From assembly GCF_050434145.1 (NCBI RefSeq), contig NZ_JBNPVX010000025.1, positions 1-42,897 of the forward strand: DNA of 42,897 bases, written 5' to 3'. How positions within the stretch are numbered: position 1 is the first letter of the stretch; each line of letters begins with the position of its first letter. Positions 33,075-41,657 of this stretch are shown here, piece by piece. The stretch is from JAISST01 sp050434145 (GTDB taxonomy: Bacteria; Fusobacteriota; Fusobacteriia; Fusobacteriales; Fusobacteriaceae). The notes beneath the pieces were generated by a model. The model saw nothing but the letters and a program-made list of their open reading frames with translations, did not search any database and was not told where the DNA came from. Both the position numbers and the translations under genes were made by a program.

Positions 33075-36000
33075 CTAAATTTTTTTTGTTAATAAAATTT
33101 TAATTGTTTCAATATTTTCTTCGCCATTGTACTGATCTAATTCCAACACAGAAACTTTCTTTAAGGAAATAAAATCCATAATCTCACTATTTTGTAATCT
33201 AAATTTTCTTTTTAAAGATTCATAGTTTAAAGAAACATCTTTTTTGAAAACTTCAAAAATACTGTTATATGTAGAATTATTGTATTTAGTTCTATAATTA
33301 AGTAAATCTGATACACTGTCTATTATTTCAATGAGACTTTTATTTTTAAAAGGTTCTCTTAAAATATGAAAATGAGAAATATAATTTCTTATACTATCTT
33401 TTCTTCCTAAATCACCATTTGCTCCTAAATCAATTCCAAAGCCTAAACAAATGTCTTCAAATTTTTGGTATTCTTTAATATCTTTAAATTTGTAATGACA
33501 TGAATCAAAATTACCATCTTCTTTATCACTAGTCCATGCCCTTGATATCTTATTATTTAAATCAAGTTCACCATTTGGTTTTTTATCTAATTTAATAATA
33601 TCCAATTTTTTTAATCCACGCACTAAATAATGTAAATCTCTTTCCATTCTGGCTATTTGAATAGCTAGTTTCCAGTTTATCTCTATCAAATAATTATTAA
33701 TTTTATTCAATACATTAAATTCAACAATATCTCTGACTCTTTTATAATCTGAAACTTTTCCATATATTTTTAAAAATTCATCATAACTCTTAACTGCACA
33801 TTTATCTTTAGAAATTCGCTTGAACAAATTATCATTACTTCTCATTTCATCTGAAATTCTTTTTTTATATTCTTTAGAATAACCATTCAAAGATTTATTT
33901 ATTTCTTTTAAAGCTTTATCCACTACTCTTATGCTGTTTTCTCTTACCTCATTATTTTTTAAAATGGAAGTGCAAATATTTTTTAATTTTTCTTCTAAAA
34001 ATAAAGAATAAAATTTCTCAAAATTTATATTTGAAACATTATTAAAAATATTCTTTTTATATATAAATATTTTTTCTGTTAAATTTTCATTTTTCTTTTC
34101 TTGAAAATAAATATCTTTAAATTTTTCATCTTTTGATAAACAGGAAAATATTTTATTATATTCTTTTAAAAGTGAAGTAGGAATTATGGAAATTATTTTT
34201 TTTATTTCACTTACTCTATTGTTATATTCTTTTAATAAATAGTCATCCACAATTTTGTTTAAATCTTCTTTATTCTTTAATACAATTTCCCGTTCTTCTT
34301 TAGGTAATTTATTTATGCTTAAATCAATTTTAGATATAATTTTACCTTCTTTAATTTTTATATTTTTCATTGAAAATTCTTTATTTATAAAACACTTACA
34401 AATAATTTGTTTTAATTTTTCATTCTTTAAAATAACTGAATCATTTAAAATATTTTCATAAATATTTTTAATTTTATTATTAAAAATATTTATTCTTTCA
34501 TCTTCTTCATTCAAGTGAGATTGCTCAATTGTCGTATTTATCATTTTATTTATATCAACTAAGCCAACATCACAAATGCTATTTTTAAGCTCTTCTCTTA
34601 ATAAATTTATTGAAATTATTTTATCCAAAATATCAATAATATTTTTATATTGGCTAGTTTTTAACCATACATCAGTTGCAAAGAATCTATTTCGGATTTT
34701 ATTAACAAAAATATTATCATTTAATAATGCCAAAATGGATATAATATATTCAAAATCATTTTGCGGAAATGCTATATAATTATCTGTATTTAATATGATT
34801 TTGCTTTTACTATTCTTATTATTTTTTATTTCTTCTTTCAAATAATCAACAGTTAAATTAAAATTAGAAAAATTCAATATTTTTTTATATTTTTCATTTA
34901 TATAATTTAAGTATGTTTCTATAATCTTATTTTGAAACTTTTTAATAGCTTTTTTATTTCCTTTTGAAGCTGATATTTGAGCATTTTTATAAAATAATTC
35001 TATTACAGATTCTAAAATAGGCTTTTTATCAGAGTGGGATAAATTGCACTTTAATCTAGTAATAAAGTCACTATTAGGATTTGATATTTCCTTTAAATAT
35101 AAAACTTTATGGACATACAAGGCAGCATTAATTACTATTCTTTCTACTTGCTCATCTTTGAAGTTACCATTTGCATCATTTTCTTGTATAATTTTTTTTA
35201 TGTCTGGAACTAGTTTTGAAAAATTAGGTAAGTATTTTGCTTGATCATTTTTTAAAAATGCTAATTTATTGATTTCCTCAATTTCTTTTTCTTTTCCTTT
35301 AAAAATTATATCTAAATTTAAATTCTTAGATGTAACTTCATCTGAAATATCAAAGTTATTTATAGCTTTTTCTATGTCTGAATAGTTAGAAACAAGATTT
35401 TTAGTAACTTCAAAAATTTTATTTGTTTTTCCATGTAATATTTTATTTCTAAGATTATATACTTCATTAAGAAATGAATAAAAGCTTGAACTAAGTTCAT
35501 CATTTTGATAAATAAATTGAAAGCATTGATATAATTCTTTTTTTATAGGAAAAATACCTTTTTTTATAGAAAATTTATTATTTTTATATTCTTCTCCAAA
35601 AAAATCTACATACTCCTCCTTTTTTCCATTTTCTATTACTTTATTTAATTCAGTATTAGAAGCCGAAAAAAAAGTTATCAATTCTAAAGCCAATTCTTCA
35701 TTTGCGTGCTCATTCATGAAAGAAATTGCATTAGGGTCTAGTCTATTATGCTCTAATTTTCCAATATATATTAAATGTTCTAAAGAAAATTGTTTAATTC
35801 TTTTTTCTACTTTTTTTACTAAAATTTCAAAATCAAATATTTTGACTATTTCTTGCTTAAGATCATCAAATTTCTTTCTATTTACAAGTATTTTTTCAAT
35901 ACGTCCTTTCAAATATCTATAAATAATTTTATATAATTCTTTTTCTTTTAAAGTAAAATCATCAAATTTTTTGTTTTTCATAGATTCTTGATAATGATTT

Positions 36001-37187
36001 TTATATATACTGTAAATATCTGTATCAACATTTTTTAAATTATCAGCATAAGATTGTAATTTTTCTACTAAATTTTCTATATCAAAGTGAATAAGACAAG
36101 TTGTTATATTTTCTATCAGCTTTTTATCATAAATATCTTTTATGAACTCTTTCACTACATTATTTCTAGAATTTACGATTTCTTGTATTTTCACATGCTT
36201 ATCTAATCTTATGTATGTATTTTCTATATTATTGCCTATTTGTACTGGAGCCTTCTCTATTCGTTTGATAATATTAAAATACTTTAATTCATTAGTTAAA
36301 AAATTAGCTATCTCATTATGGGTAATTTCTATATTATCTAGTATATATGTTGAAATTTTGTTAGAAAATAATTTTTTATTGTCAGAAATTTTTTTATTAT
36401 TAGAGTCACAATTAGATAAAAAATTGATATATTTTACTAGATCAAAATTTTTATCAACATATTTTTTTAAATTCTTGAAAGATTCTAATATAGAATTCAA
36501 TGAAAAATTTGATTTTTCTATTATTTCTTTTTCAAAACTCTCCAAATAATATCTTTTATTAAAAATATCAGATTTTATGAGCAACTTTGTAATATTATAT
36601 AACTGAATATTAATATTTTGACATTCTGTATATATTTTTCGCTTTGCTTCAATTTCTTCTTTACTTTGTATTTTCCACAAAACCTTATTTTTATTATCTT
36701 CTTTTTTAAAGTTTTCTATGTCTGTTTCTAAACTAATTTTTATTTCTTTAACTTTTATTTCTTTAGTGTTTATAGCTATATTTTCATCACTAAGTTTTTT
36801 TTCTATTTCTTTTCTATTAATTTTTCCATTTTTACTGAGTTTATCACTTTGAGCTATAATAGCTACATTCAGAATAATATTTTCTAATTTTTCAAAAGAA
36901 TTTTTACTTTTATTTAATTTTAATTTAAAAAATATATTCCCAATATTAAATTTTTTTATAAAATTGTCTTCTATATTATTACAAGTTTTATATTTTATCA
37001 GTTCTTTTTTAAAATCTAAATTTTCAATTATTGTTTCATCTTGAATTTCATTTCTTTTTACCTGATAAGCCATTTTTGAATCATATAATCTCTTAATCTT
37101 TATTTTCCTGTTAAACTTTCTTTTTTTTCCATTTTTTTCATCTTCATGTAAAATTTCAAACCATCTTTTATAACTAAATAACTTCAT
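33075..37187 (-). CDS. cas13a: type VI-A effector Cas13a (C2c2)
   Basis: A 1370-residue crRNA-guided RNase. Both HEPN catalytic motifs are intact: RNKILH (R580-H585) and RNYISH (R1267-H1272). Size and motif spacing match L. shahii Cas13a (1389 aa; R597/H602 and R1278/H1283). Recognisable shared stretches are LYKIIYRYLKGRIEKILVN, KNAQISASKGNKKAIKK, KIRNRFFATDVWL and INWKLAIQIARMERDLHYLV. The N terminus (MKLFSYKRWFE) also resembles Lsh. Start ATG 37187 sits behind AGGAGG; the GTG at 37193 overlaps that site. Cas13a processes pre-crRNA, and on target binding cleaves RNA in cis and in trans, causing dormancy. It is the first gene of the cas13a-cas1-cas2 operon. Fusobacterium is better known for Cas13c, so transfer from a Leptotrichia-like donor is possible. 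Confidence 0.97.
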   Translation of the reverse strand: MKLFSYKRWFEILHEDEKNGKKRKFNRKIKIKRLYDSKMAYQVKRNEIQDETIIENLDFKKELIKYKTCNNIEDNFIKKFNIGNIFFKLKLNKSKNSFEKLENIILNVAIIAQSDKLSKNGKINRKEIEKKLSDENIAINTKEIKVKEIKISLETDIENFKKEDNKNKVLWKIQSKEEIEAKRKIYTECQNINIQLYNITKLLIKSDIFNKRYYLESFEKEIIEKSNFSLNSILESFKNLKKYVDKNFDLVKYINFLSNCDSNNKKISDNKKLFSNKISTYILDNIEITHNEIANFLTNELKYFNIIKRIEKAPVQIGNNIENTYIRLDKHVKIQEIVNSRNNVVKEFIKDIYDKKLIENITTCLIHFDIENLVEKLQSYADNLKNVDTDIYSIYKNHYQESMKNKKFDDFTLKEKELYKIIYRYLKGRIEKILVNRKKFDDLKQEIVKIFDFEILVKKVEKRIKQFSLEHLIYIGKLEHNRLDPNAISFMNEHANEELALELITFFSASNTELNKVIENGKKEEYVDFFGEEYKNNKFSIKKGIFPIKKELYQCFQFIYQNDELSSSFYSFLNEVYNLRNKILHGKTNKIFEVTKNLVSNYSDIEKAINNFDISDEVTSKNLNLDIIFKGKEKEIEEINKLAFLKNDQAKYLPNFSKLVPDIKKIIQENDANGNFKDEQVERIVINAALYVHKVLYLKEISNPNSDFITRLKCNLSHSDKKPILESVIELFYKNAQISASKGNKKAIKKFQNKIIETYLNYINEKYKKILNFSNFNLTVDYLKEEIKNNKNSKSKIILNTDNYIAFPQNDFEYIISILALLNDNIFVNKIRNRFFATDVWLKTSQYKNIIDILDKIISINLLREELKNSICDVGLVDINKMINTTIEQSHLNEEDERINIFNNKIKNIYENILNDSVILKNEKLKQIICKCFINKEFSMKNIKIKEGKIISKIDLSINKLPKEEREIVLKNKEDLNKIVDDYLLKEYNNRVSEIKKIISIIPTSLLKEYNKIFSCLSKDEKFKDIYFQEKKNENLTEKIFIYKKNIFNNVSNINFEKFYSLFLEEKLKNICTSILKNNEVRENSIRVVDKALKEINKSLNGYSKEYKKRISDEMRSNDNLFKRISKDKCAVKSYDEFLKIYGKVSDYKRVRDIVEFNVLNKINNYLIEINWKLAIQIARMERDLHYLVRGLKKLDIIKLDKKPNGELDLNNKISRAWTSDKEDGNFDSCHYKFKDIKEYQKFEDICLGFGIDLGANGDLGRKDSIRNYISHFHILREPFKNKSLIEIIDSVSDLLNYRTKYNNSTYNSIFEVFKKDVSLNYESLKRKFRLQNSEIMDFISLKKVSVLELDQYNGEENIETIKILLTKKI

Positions 37188-37193
37188 CTTCAC

Positions 37194-37430
37194 CCTCCTA
37201 GTTAATGAATAGAAAGATCCATAATATTCTATAAATGTAGTTTTAATAGGTTAATTAAAGCTTATTATTTTAATATTTTTTCTTTAATTATACTCTTCAT
37301 ACACCTATGCTAATAATCTGTATCTCATTCTATCATTTTTTTTCATTTTTTCATAGAAATATTCTAATTTCAATTTACAAAGTACTTTATAAAGGACACA
37401 AAATTAATTTTCTTCTATATAAAAAATTAA
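37194..37430 (-). promoter_or_regulatory. cas13a upstream region
   Basis: AT-rich leader of about 240 bp between the array 2 terminator and cas13a. TATAAT occurs on the minus strand at 37287-37292, but no good -35 lies at 17 nt. The cas operon promoter is probably here, which would separate cas13a expression from array 2. No gene seen. Confidence 0.35.
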
Positions 37431-37459
37431 AACTGGTATTTATAAGCAAAATACCAGTT
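37431..37459 (-). terminator. terminator of array 2
   Basis: Perfect 11-bp stem AACTGGTATTT/AAATACCAGTT with a 7-nt loop and, on the minus strand, a TTTTAATTTTTT run. It lies just beyond the leader-distal end of array 2, in front of the cas13a promoter region. Confidence 0.8.
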
Positions 37460-37510
37460 ACATAAGCTATTTTTAATCTTAGTCACATATCATATGTATT
37501 TATACATATG

Positions 37511-37944
37511 GTTATGTTTTTGGGGTAGTCTCAATCATTATGGCATTGAGATAAGAGACCTGTTTGGGTTTTAGTCCCCTTCGATATTGGGGTAGTCTCA
37601 ATCTGAAGCTATAATTCCATTGAATAATAATCCTAGTTTTAGTCCCCTTCGATATTGGGGTAGTCTCAATCTGGCTACTTTTAAAGATATGTTTGAAGAG
37701 GTGAGTTTTAGTCCCCTTCGATATTGGGGTAGTCTCAATCTAAGTCATCTGTTGAAAAACCAAATTTTATAAGTTTTAGTCCCCTTCGATATTGGGGTAG
37801 TCTCAATCAAAATTGCATTGCTTTTGCATCATCTCTTGCTGTTTTAGTCCCCTTCGATATTGGGGTAGTCTCAATCGTAGTCTCAGTGATTCAAGCAAAT
37901 GCAAGTCAGTTTTAGTCCCCTTCGATATTGGGGTAGTCTCAATC
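37511..37944 (-). CRISPR. type VI-A CRISPR array 2 (six spacers)
   Basis: Six intact 36-nt repeats identical to those of array 1, at 37568-37603, 37636-37671, 37705-37740, 37773-37808, 37841-37876 and 37909-37944. A degenerate leader-distal repeat ends at 37536; only its last ~17 positions are preserved. Spacers are 31, 32, 33, 32, 32 and 32 nt, and none is shared with array 1. The leader lies to the right, so crRNAs are transcribed on the minus strand, the same direction as cas13a. I noticed no match of any spacer elsewhere in this window. Confidence 0.97.
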
Positions 37945-37978
37945 CCACAATTTTTTCTATATGGGTTCATATAATACT

Positions 37979-38007
37979 ATTATAGCATTATTTCTTTATT
38001 TTTTGAA
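37979..38007 (-). promoter_or_regulatory. leader promoter of array 2
   Basis: Minus strand TTCAAA (38002-38007), 17 nt, TGCTATAAT with the -10 at 37979-37984. It is identical to the array 1 leader promoter and lies within a duplicated leader. Confidence 0.75.
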
Positions 38008-38013
38008 CATTTT

Positions 38014-38072
38014 TTAATATTCAACTAATCTTTTTTCCCTTTCAATAATTCTTCTCCAAAAACAAGTATTTC
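38014..38072 (-). pseudogene. 3'-end relic of cas2 beside array 2
   Basis: About 58 bp matching the last codons of cas2 including the stop (GGAGAAGAATTATTGAAAGG stretch), in the same position relative to leader 2 as the real cas2 has to leader 1. One base is missing from an A run, which breaks the frame. Homology to the array 1 flank stops at about 38072. Confidence 0.9.
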
Positions 38073-38142
38073 GCACAATATAATCATTTATATAAAAAAG
38101 ATGCCAACTCCAAAAGCCAGCACCATTATATAGTGTATTTAA

Positions 38143-38622
38143 TTAAAAAGAACTAATTACTGATTTTATTTCTTCTGCGACTTTTTTAGCATTACCTACT
38201 ATAGGATTAAAATCAAAAGTACCTGTTATAATTTTTTTCAAAGATAATGTCTCCAAATTATATTCTTCTCCATTTTCTAATTTTAATTTAACTCCAGCTT
38301 CTCTTGTCATAAAAGGAATAAAGCTACTAGTATATGTTTCACAGCTAATAATTTTATTTTGAATAATCTTATCAACATCAAATCCCATTCCTCTTACTAT
38401 TAGTTTACAAATTGCTTTTTTATTTTCATCAATGGCTATTGTATAATAATTACAATCCCACTGTTTAGTAAAATTATATCCTTTTTGATTGCCTATCTCT
38501 TGTAATTTAGCCGTTCGTGATTTCTTCATAACTATACGAGTATTAATAAAAGTTATAAATAAATTAAAAAAGATAAAAAATACTAAAAAAATAATTACAC
38601 TTATGATATTTGAAAAATTCAT
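38143..38622 (-). CDS. single-pass membrane protein of unknown function
   Basis: A 159-residue protein with one N-terminal transmembrane helix (IISVIIFLVFFIFFNLFITFI), then a basic stretch (RIVMKKSRTAK) and a compact soluble domain presumably on the cytoplasmic side by the positive-inside rule. A very strong GGGGGG-containing site (TAGGGGGGAAA) precedes the ATG. It is transcribed toward array 2, immediately outside the CRISPR locus boundary at 38072. I do not recognise the family and see no HEPN motif or nuclease signature. It could be an accessory gene of the locus or simply its neighbour; the duplication boundary argues for the latter. Confidence 0.7.
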   Translation of the reverse strand: MNFSNIISVIIFLVFFIFFNLFITFINTRIVMKKSRTAKLQEIGNQKGYNFTKQWDCNYYTIAIDENKKAICKLIVRGMGFDVDKIIQNKIISCETYTSSFIPFMTREAGVKLKLENGEEYNLETLSLKKIITGTFDFNPIVGNAKKVAEEIKSVISSF

Positions 38623-38763
38623 TTTCCCCCCTATGAATAAAATTATATTTGCAACCTTCTAATCTAGCCTTTGCAATTATAGCAGTTATTAATTTGATTG
38701 TCAATTTTTTTTGATTAGTTTACATTCATTAAATTTCACTTAACATGACAGATACATCTCTTT

Positions 38764-38790
38764 TTGTTTTCTAATGTATTATGCTATAAT
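38764..38790 (+). promoter_or_regulatory. promoter of the xenobiotic acetyltransferase
   Basis: Extended -10 TGCTATAAT with the -10 at 38785-38790, and a weak TTGTTT 15 nt upstream. Start of transcription near 38797, leaving about 100 nt of leader that contains a 12-codon ORF. Confidence 0.55.
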
Positions 38791-38837
38791 AATTATTGTA
38801 ACAGCATCAATAAGTTTTTAAAAAAGTAGGTGATGAA

Positions 38838-38876
38838 ATGAAACGATGCATTGTAATATCTGAGATAGCCTTATAA
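38838..38876 (+). CDS. 12-codon leader ORF before the acetyltransferase
   Basis: Reads MKRCIVISEIAL and stop, with an AGGTG ribosome site five nt before ATG. It ends 20 nt before the start of the acetyltransferase gene. Short leader ORFs in front of ribosome-drug resistance genes often act through drug-induced stalling, which is the inference here. No strong alternative hairpin pair is visible to me, so the mechanism is unproved. Confidence 0.4.
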   Translation: MKRCIVISEIAL

Positions 38877-38896
38877 TAAATCTTTAGGAGGAATTT

Positions 38897-39550
38897 ATGA
38901 CTATTTCAGATAAAAAAATATATCCAAGAACTGGCGATTCAAACACCATTTATTTAAATAATATTATATCTAATCCAAATATAATTGTTGGTGATTACAC
39001 AATCTATAATGACTTCATCCATAATCCAATAGATTTTGAGAAAAATAATGTATTATATCATTATCCAATAAATAAAGATCAATTAATTATTGGAAAATTT
39101 TGCTCTATAGCTTGTGGAGCAAAATTTATCTTTACAAGTGCCAACCATACATTAAAATCTCTTTCATCATACACGTTTCCTTTATTTTGGGAAGAGTGGA
39201 AATTAGATAAAAAAGATGTTGTGAATGCATGGGACAATAAAGGCAATATTGAAATTGGTAATGATGTATGGATTGGATATGAAGCAGTAATTTTATCAGG
39301 TGTCCATATAGGAGATGGAGCTATTGTTGGAGCACGATCTGTTGTAACAAAAGATGTGCCTCCATATACTATTGTTGCTGGTGTTCCTGCAAAAGAAATC
39401 AAAAAAAGATTTGATGATACTACTATTAAAGAACTAATTCAGCTACAATGGTGGAATTATCCATATAATACTATTAGAAAGATTTTGCCATTTATAGTTA
39501 ATGGTGATATAGAAAATCTTAAAGAAGCAATATCTAACATAATATACTAG
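38897..39550 (+). CDS. Vat/CatB-type xenobiotic O-acetyltransferase
   Basis: A 217-residue hexapeptide-repeat (left-handed beta-helix) acetyltransferase that O-acetylates streptogramin A or chloramphenicol. The catalytic His is H84 in TSANHTLKS, corresponding to His82 of VatD. The NPNIIVGDYTIYND and NVLYHYPIN.DQLIIGKFCSIACGAKF stretches and the IGNDVWIG...VHIGDGAIVGA repeats fit the Vat/CatB family, with the WWNYP segment near the C terminus. The sequence is nearer Vat than CatB in its N terminus. AGGAGG lies five nt before the ATG. Its own promoter and leader ORF suggest inducible, self-contained expression; it may be a resident housekeeping variant rather than an acquired resistance gene. 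Confidence 0.85.
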   Translation: MTISDKKIYPRTGDSNTIYLNNIISNPNIIVGDYTIYNDFIHNPIDFEKNNVLYHYPINKDQLIIGKFCSIACGAKFIFTSANHTLKSLSSYTFPLFWEEWKLDKKDVVNAWDNKGNIEIGNDVWIGYEAVILSGVHIGDGAIVGARSVVTKDVPPYTIVAGVPAKEIKKRFDDTTIKELIQLQWWNYPYNTIRKILPFIVNGDIENLKEAISNIIY

Positions 39551-39563
39551 TTATTTATATTTT

Positions 39564-39600
39564 ATCAACTAGGTGAATTATTCACTTAGTTGATTTTTAT
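39564..39600 (+). terminator. terminator of the acetyltransferase gene
   Basis: Fourteen-bp stem ATCAACTAGGTGAA/TTCACTTAGTTGAT with one G-T pair, 3-nt loop and a TTTTTATTTT tract, 13 bp past the stop. Confidence 0.85.
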
Positions 39601-39724
39601 TTTATCAAGAATTTTTCTTAATCAATTTATATTGGCTTGATAGTTTTTATTTTCTATAATAAATAATCTGTCTGGAGTTTCTTAAAGAACACTCTCTATA
39701 GTATTAAAGCTGTCCCCAAAATAT

Positions 39725-39762
39725 AAAAGGCTTCTCAAATATTTTTCAGAGAAGCCTTTTTG
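39725..39762. terminator. second strong hairpin terminator
   Basis: Perfect 12-bp stem AAAAGGCTTCTC/GAGAAGCCTTTT with a 12-nt loop and flanking T/A runs. It lies between the convergent acetyltransferase and alpha/beta hydrolase genes and could serve the latter. The remainder of 39601-39867 holds no gene. Confidence 0.75.
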
Positions 39763-39867
39763 TATAATTACTCTTTATTTAATAGTTTAATTTTTAAAAT
39801 CTGCTGTCTAATTATTTTTTTAATTTATTTAAAATCTATCTTATGTATATCCAGCAACAATAGTTGC

Positions 39868-40755
39868 TTAATTTCCAAGATTTTTATTAATATAATCTAT
39901 CATATATTCAATAACTATTTTTTTATCATTTTCATTAAATCCATGGCCTGCACCATTAATTATCTTCAATTCTGAATTTGGATAAACTTCTTGAGCTTTT
40001 TGTGAATAAGATATATTTACAAGTTCATCTTTGTCACCATGTATTATCAATACATTTTTATCATAAAATGGAATTTTTTCATAGATGTTATAATCAAGCA
40101 TATCTGCAAAATAAACTTTTCCTAATTGCATTCCCATCCATTCAGTAGTCTCTGGAATTTTATCTATACTATCATATTTCTTTTTTACATCATCAGGAAT
40201 AACAAACGCTGGATAAATCAGTATCATACCAGCTATTTCGTCTAACTTCTCTGAAGCAATTATTGATGATACCATACCTCCTTGACTTATGCCTAACAGA
40301 AAAATAGAATTAGTCTCCACATAATCAAGCTTTTGTAGATAAGAAAGAACATTTTTCAAATCATTCACTTCGGTTAGAACTGACATTTCAGTTGTTTTTC
40401 CATCACTCTTACTATCTAAGCTGCCACCACAAAAGTCAAAATTGTACACAGCTATTCCTTGCCTTGCTAAAGCTTCTGCATAATCTTTGTTATTTTTATG
40501 AGTTCCACCATATCCATGTGCACTGATTACAATAGGTATTTTCTTATCCAGATGATCTGGGAGGTAAAGTTGTCCATAGATCTTCTTACCATTATCTGTT
40601 GCAATGCTCATTTCTTCTATTTTGTAATTATAATTAGTGCTCTCTGAATTGACAGTTTGTTCTGAAGAAAATGCGAGATTATTTAGCAAAAAAAATATAA
40701 ACAATAACACTAAATTTAATTTTAAATTCTCAATACTTTTTTTGTTTAATTTCAT
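39868..40755 (-). CDS. exported alpha/beta hydrolase (esterase/peptidase-like)
   Basis: A 295-residue hydrolase with an N-terminal hydrophobic signal or anchor (LNLVLLFIFFLLNNLAFS), so it acts outside the cytoplasm. The triad is complete: Ser157 in GISQGG, Asp243 in HGDKDEL and His271 in GAGHGF. HGYGGT provides the oxyanion side. The sequence resembles feruloyl-esterase/prolyl-oligopeptidase-type small-molecule hydrolases; the substrate is unknown. ATG 40755 is chosen because AAGGAG lies upstream and the three extra codons begin with GTG inside that site. It is monocistronic. It contrasts with the hydrolase at 26425-27357, which lacks the nucleophile. Confidence 0.85.
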   Translation of the reverse strand: MKLNKKSIENLKLNLVLLFIFFLLNNLAFSSEQTVNSESTNYNYKIEEMSIATDNGKKIYGQLYLPDHLDKKIPIVISAHGYGGTHKNNKDYAEALARQGIAVYNFDFCGGSLDSKSDGKTTEMSVLTEVNDLKNVLSYLQKLDYVETNSIFLLGISQGGMVSSIIASEKLDEIAGMILIYPAFVIPDDVKKKYDSIDKIPETTEWMGMQLGKVYFADMLDYNIYEKIPFYDKNVLIIHGDKDELVNISYSQKAQEVYPNSELKIINGAGHGFNENDKKIVIEYMIDYINKNLGN

Positions 40756-41095
40756 AAAAACCACTCCTTATAGTCCAAAGAATTCAATTAATTATAAAAT
40801 TAACTTATACTTTAATTATACCATATATTTAAAAAATTTCTTTTTTTATTAGAATATTTTTTATGATATTCAAAAATATTTGCGGTTTTTCCTTTTGTTA
40901 TATATTATTTCATGTTGAAATGTATTTTTATCTGTAAATTTTTATATAAGTATAATTCCATTACCCACTCTTCATTTCTCTAATTGAATATAATGGGGAA
41001 CATATATCGATTCCTTGGATATACTATATTCCTGAAAATATGTTAATTACACATTATTTTGAATATTTTAACAATTTTAACAATTATTACTATAG
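40756..41095. other. intergenic, no gene found
   Basis: AT-rich 340-bp gap between the minus-strand hydrolase and the MerR gene. An imperfect dyad GGAACATATATCGATTCC at about 40995-41012 is the only structure noted. No ORF with a ribosome site. Confidence 0.4.
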
Positions 41096-41476
41096 TTAGA
41101 TTTTGCTGCAATCTTTTGATTTATCTTTTGTAATCTCATCATAATTATCAATTTTATAATTTAACAGCTCCAATGTTTTCTGTAAATCATTTAATTTGTT
41201 TATTATTTGTTCTCTTTGCTCATTGAGGAGTTTTTTTCTTTCTTCAATAGTTTCTTCCCCAATATTATACAAGCGAACATATTCTATTAATGCTTCTATT
41301 GACATTCCTGCAGTTCTCATACACTTAATATACGATACCCATCCACAATTTTCTTCGTTATAATCTCGGACTCCATTTTTATTTCTACCTACATTTGGAA
41401 TAAGACCTATTCTCTCATAATAACGTAATGTATCAATTGGTAAATCAAATCTTTTACTTACTTCTCCTATTGTCAT
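41096..41476 (-). CDS. MerR family transcriptional regulator
   Basis: A 126-residue regulator. The N-terminal winged HTH is typical MerR (TIGEVSKRFDLPIDTLRYYERIGLIP, then the RNKNGVRDYNEE wing), followed by a dimerisation coiled coil (about 75-115). The C-terminal effector region is short and ends in KSKDCSKI, with a single Cys. This matches AdhR/YwnD-like MerR regulators of aldehyde or electrophile stress rather than metal sensors with Cys clusters. TAGGAGAT precedes the ATG. No target operon is adjacent on the same strand within the window, and its binding site was not identified. Confidence 0.87.
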   Translation of the reverse strand: MTIGEVSKRFDLPIDTLRYYERIGLIPNVGRNKNGVRDYNEENCGWVSYIKCMRTAGMSIEALIEYVRLYNIGEETIEERKKLLNEQREQIINKLNDLQKTLELLNYKIDNYDEITKDKSKDCSKI

Positions 41477-41657
41477 TTTTATCTCCTAATATGAAATATT
41501 CTAAGATGTTGCAAAACTATTTATTATCCTGCAAATTCAAGTTTTTCTCCTTGGACATGAACTTAATCGGTTGATTATCCAAAATTTTGTTTATATCATT
41601 AGTTTATCATATAGATTTTACTCCATGTCAATAAGTTTTTTAATTATAATCGATTTT

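Noticed and set aside
33075..37187. Assignment of the effector to Cas13c, the subtype usually linked to Fusobacterium
   Set aside because: Length (1370 aa), HEPN spacing, the N terminus KRWFE and the repeat all match Cas13a of Leptotrichia shahii; the presence of cas1-cas2 also fits VI-A.
31525..37908. Self-targeting spacers within this window
   Set aside because: Reading the nine spacers against the window by eye gave no convincing match outside the arrays; a full genome search is still needed.
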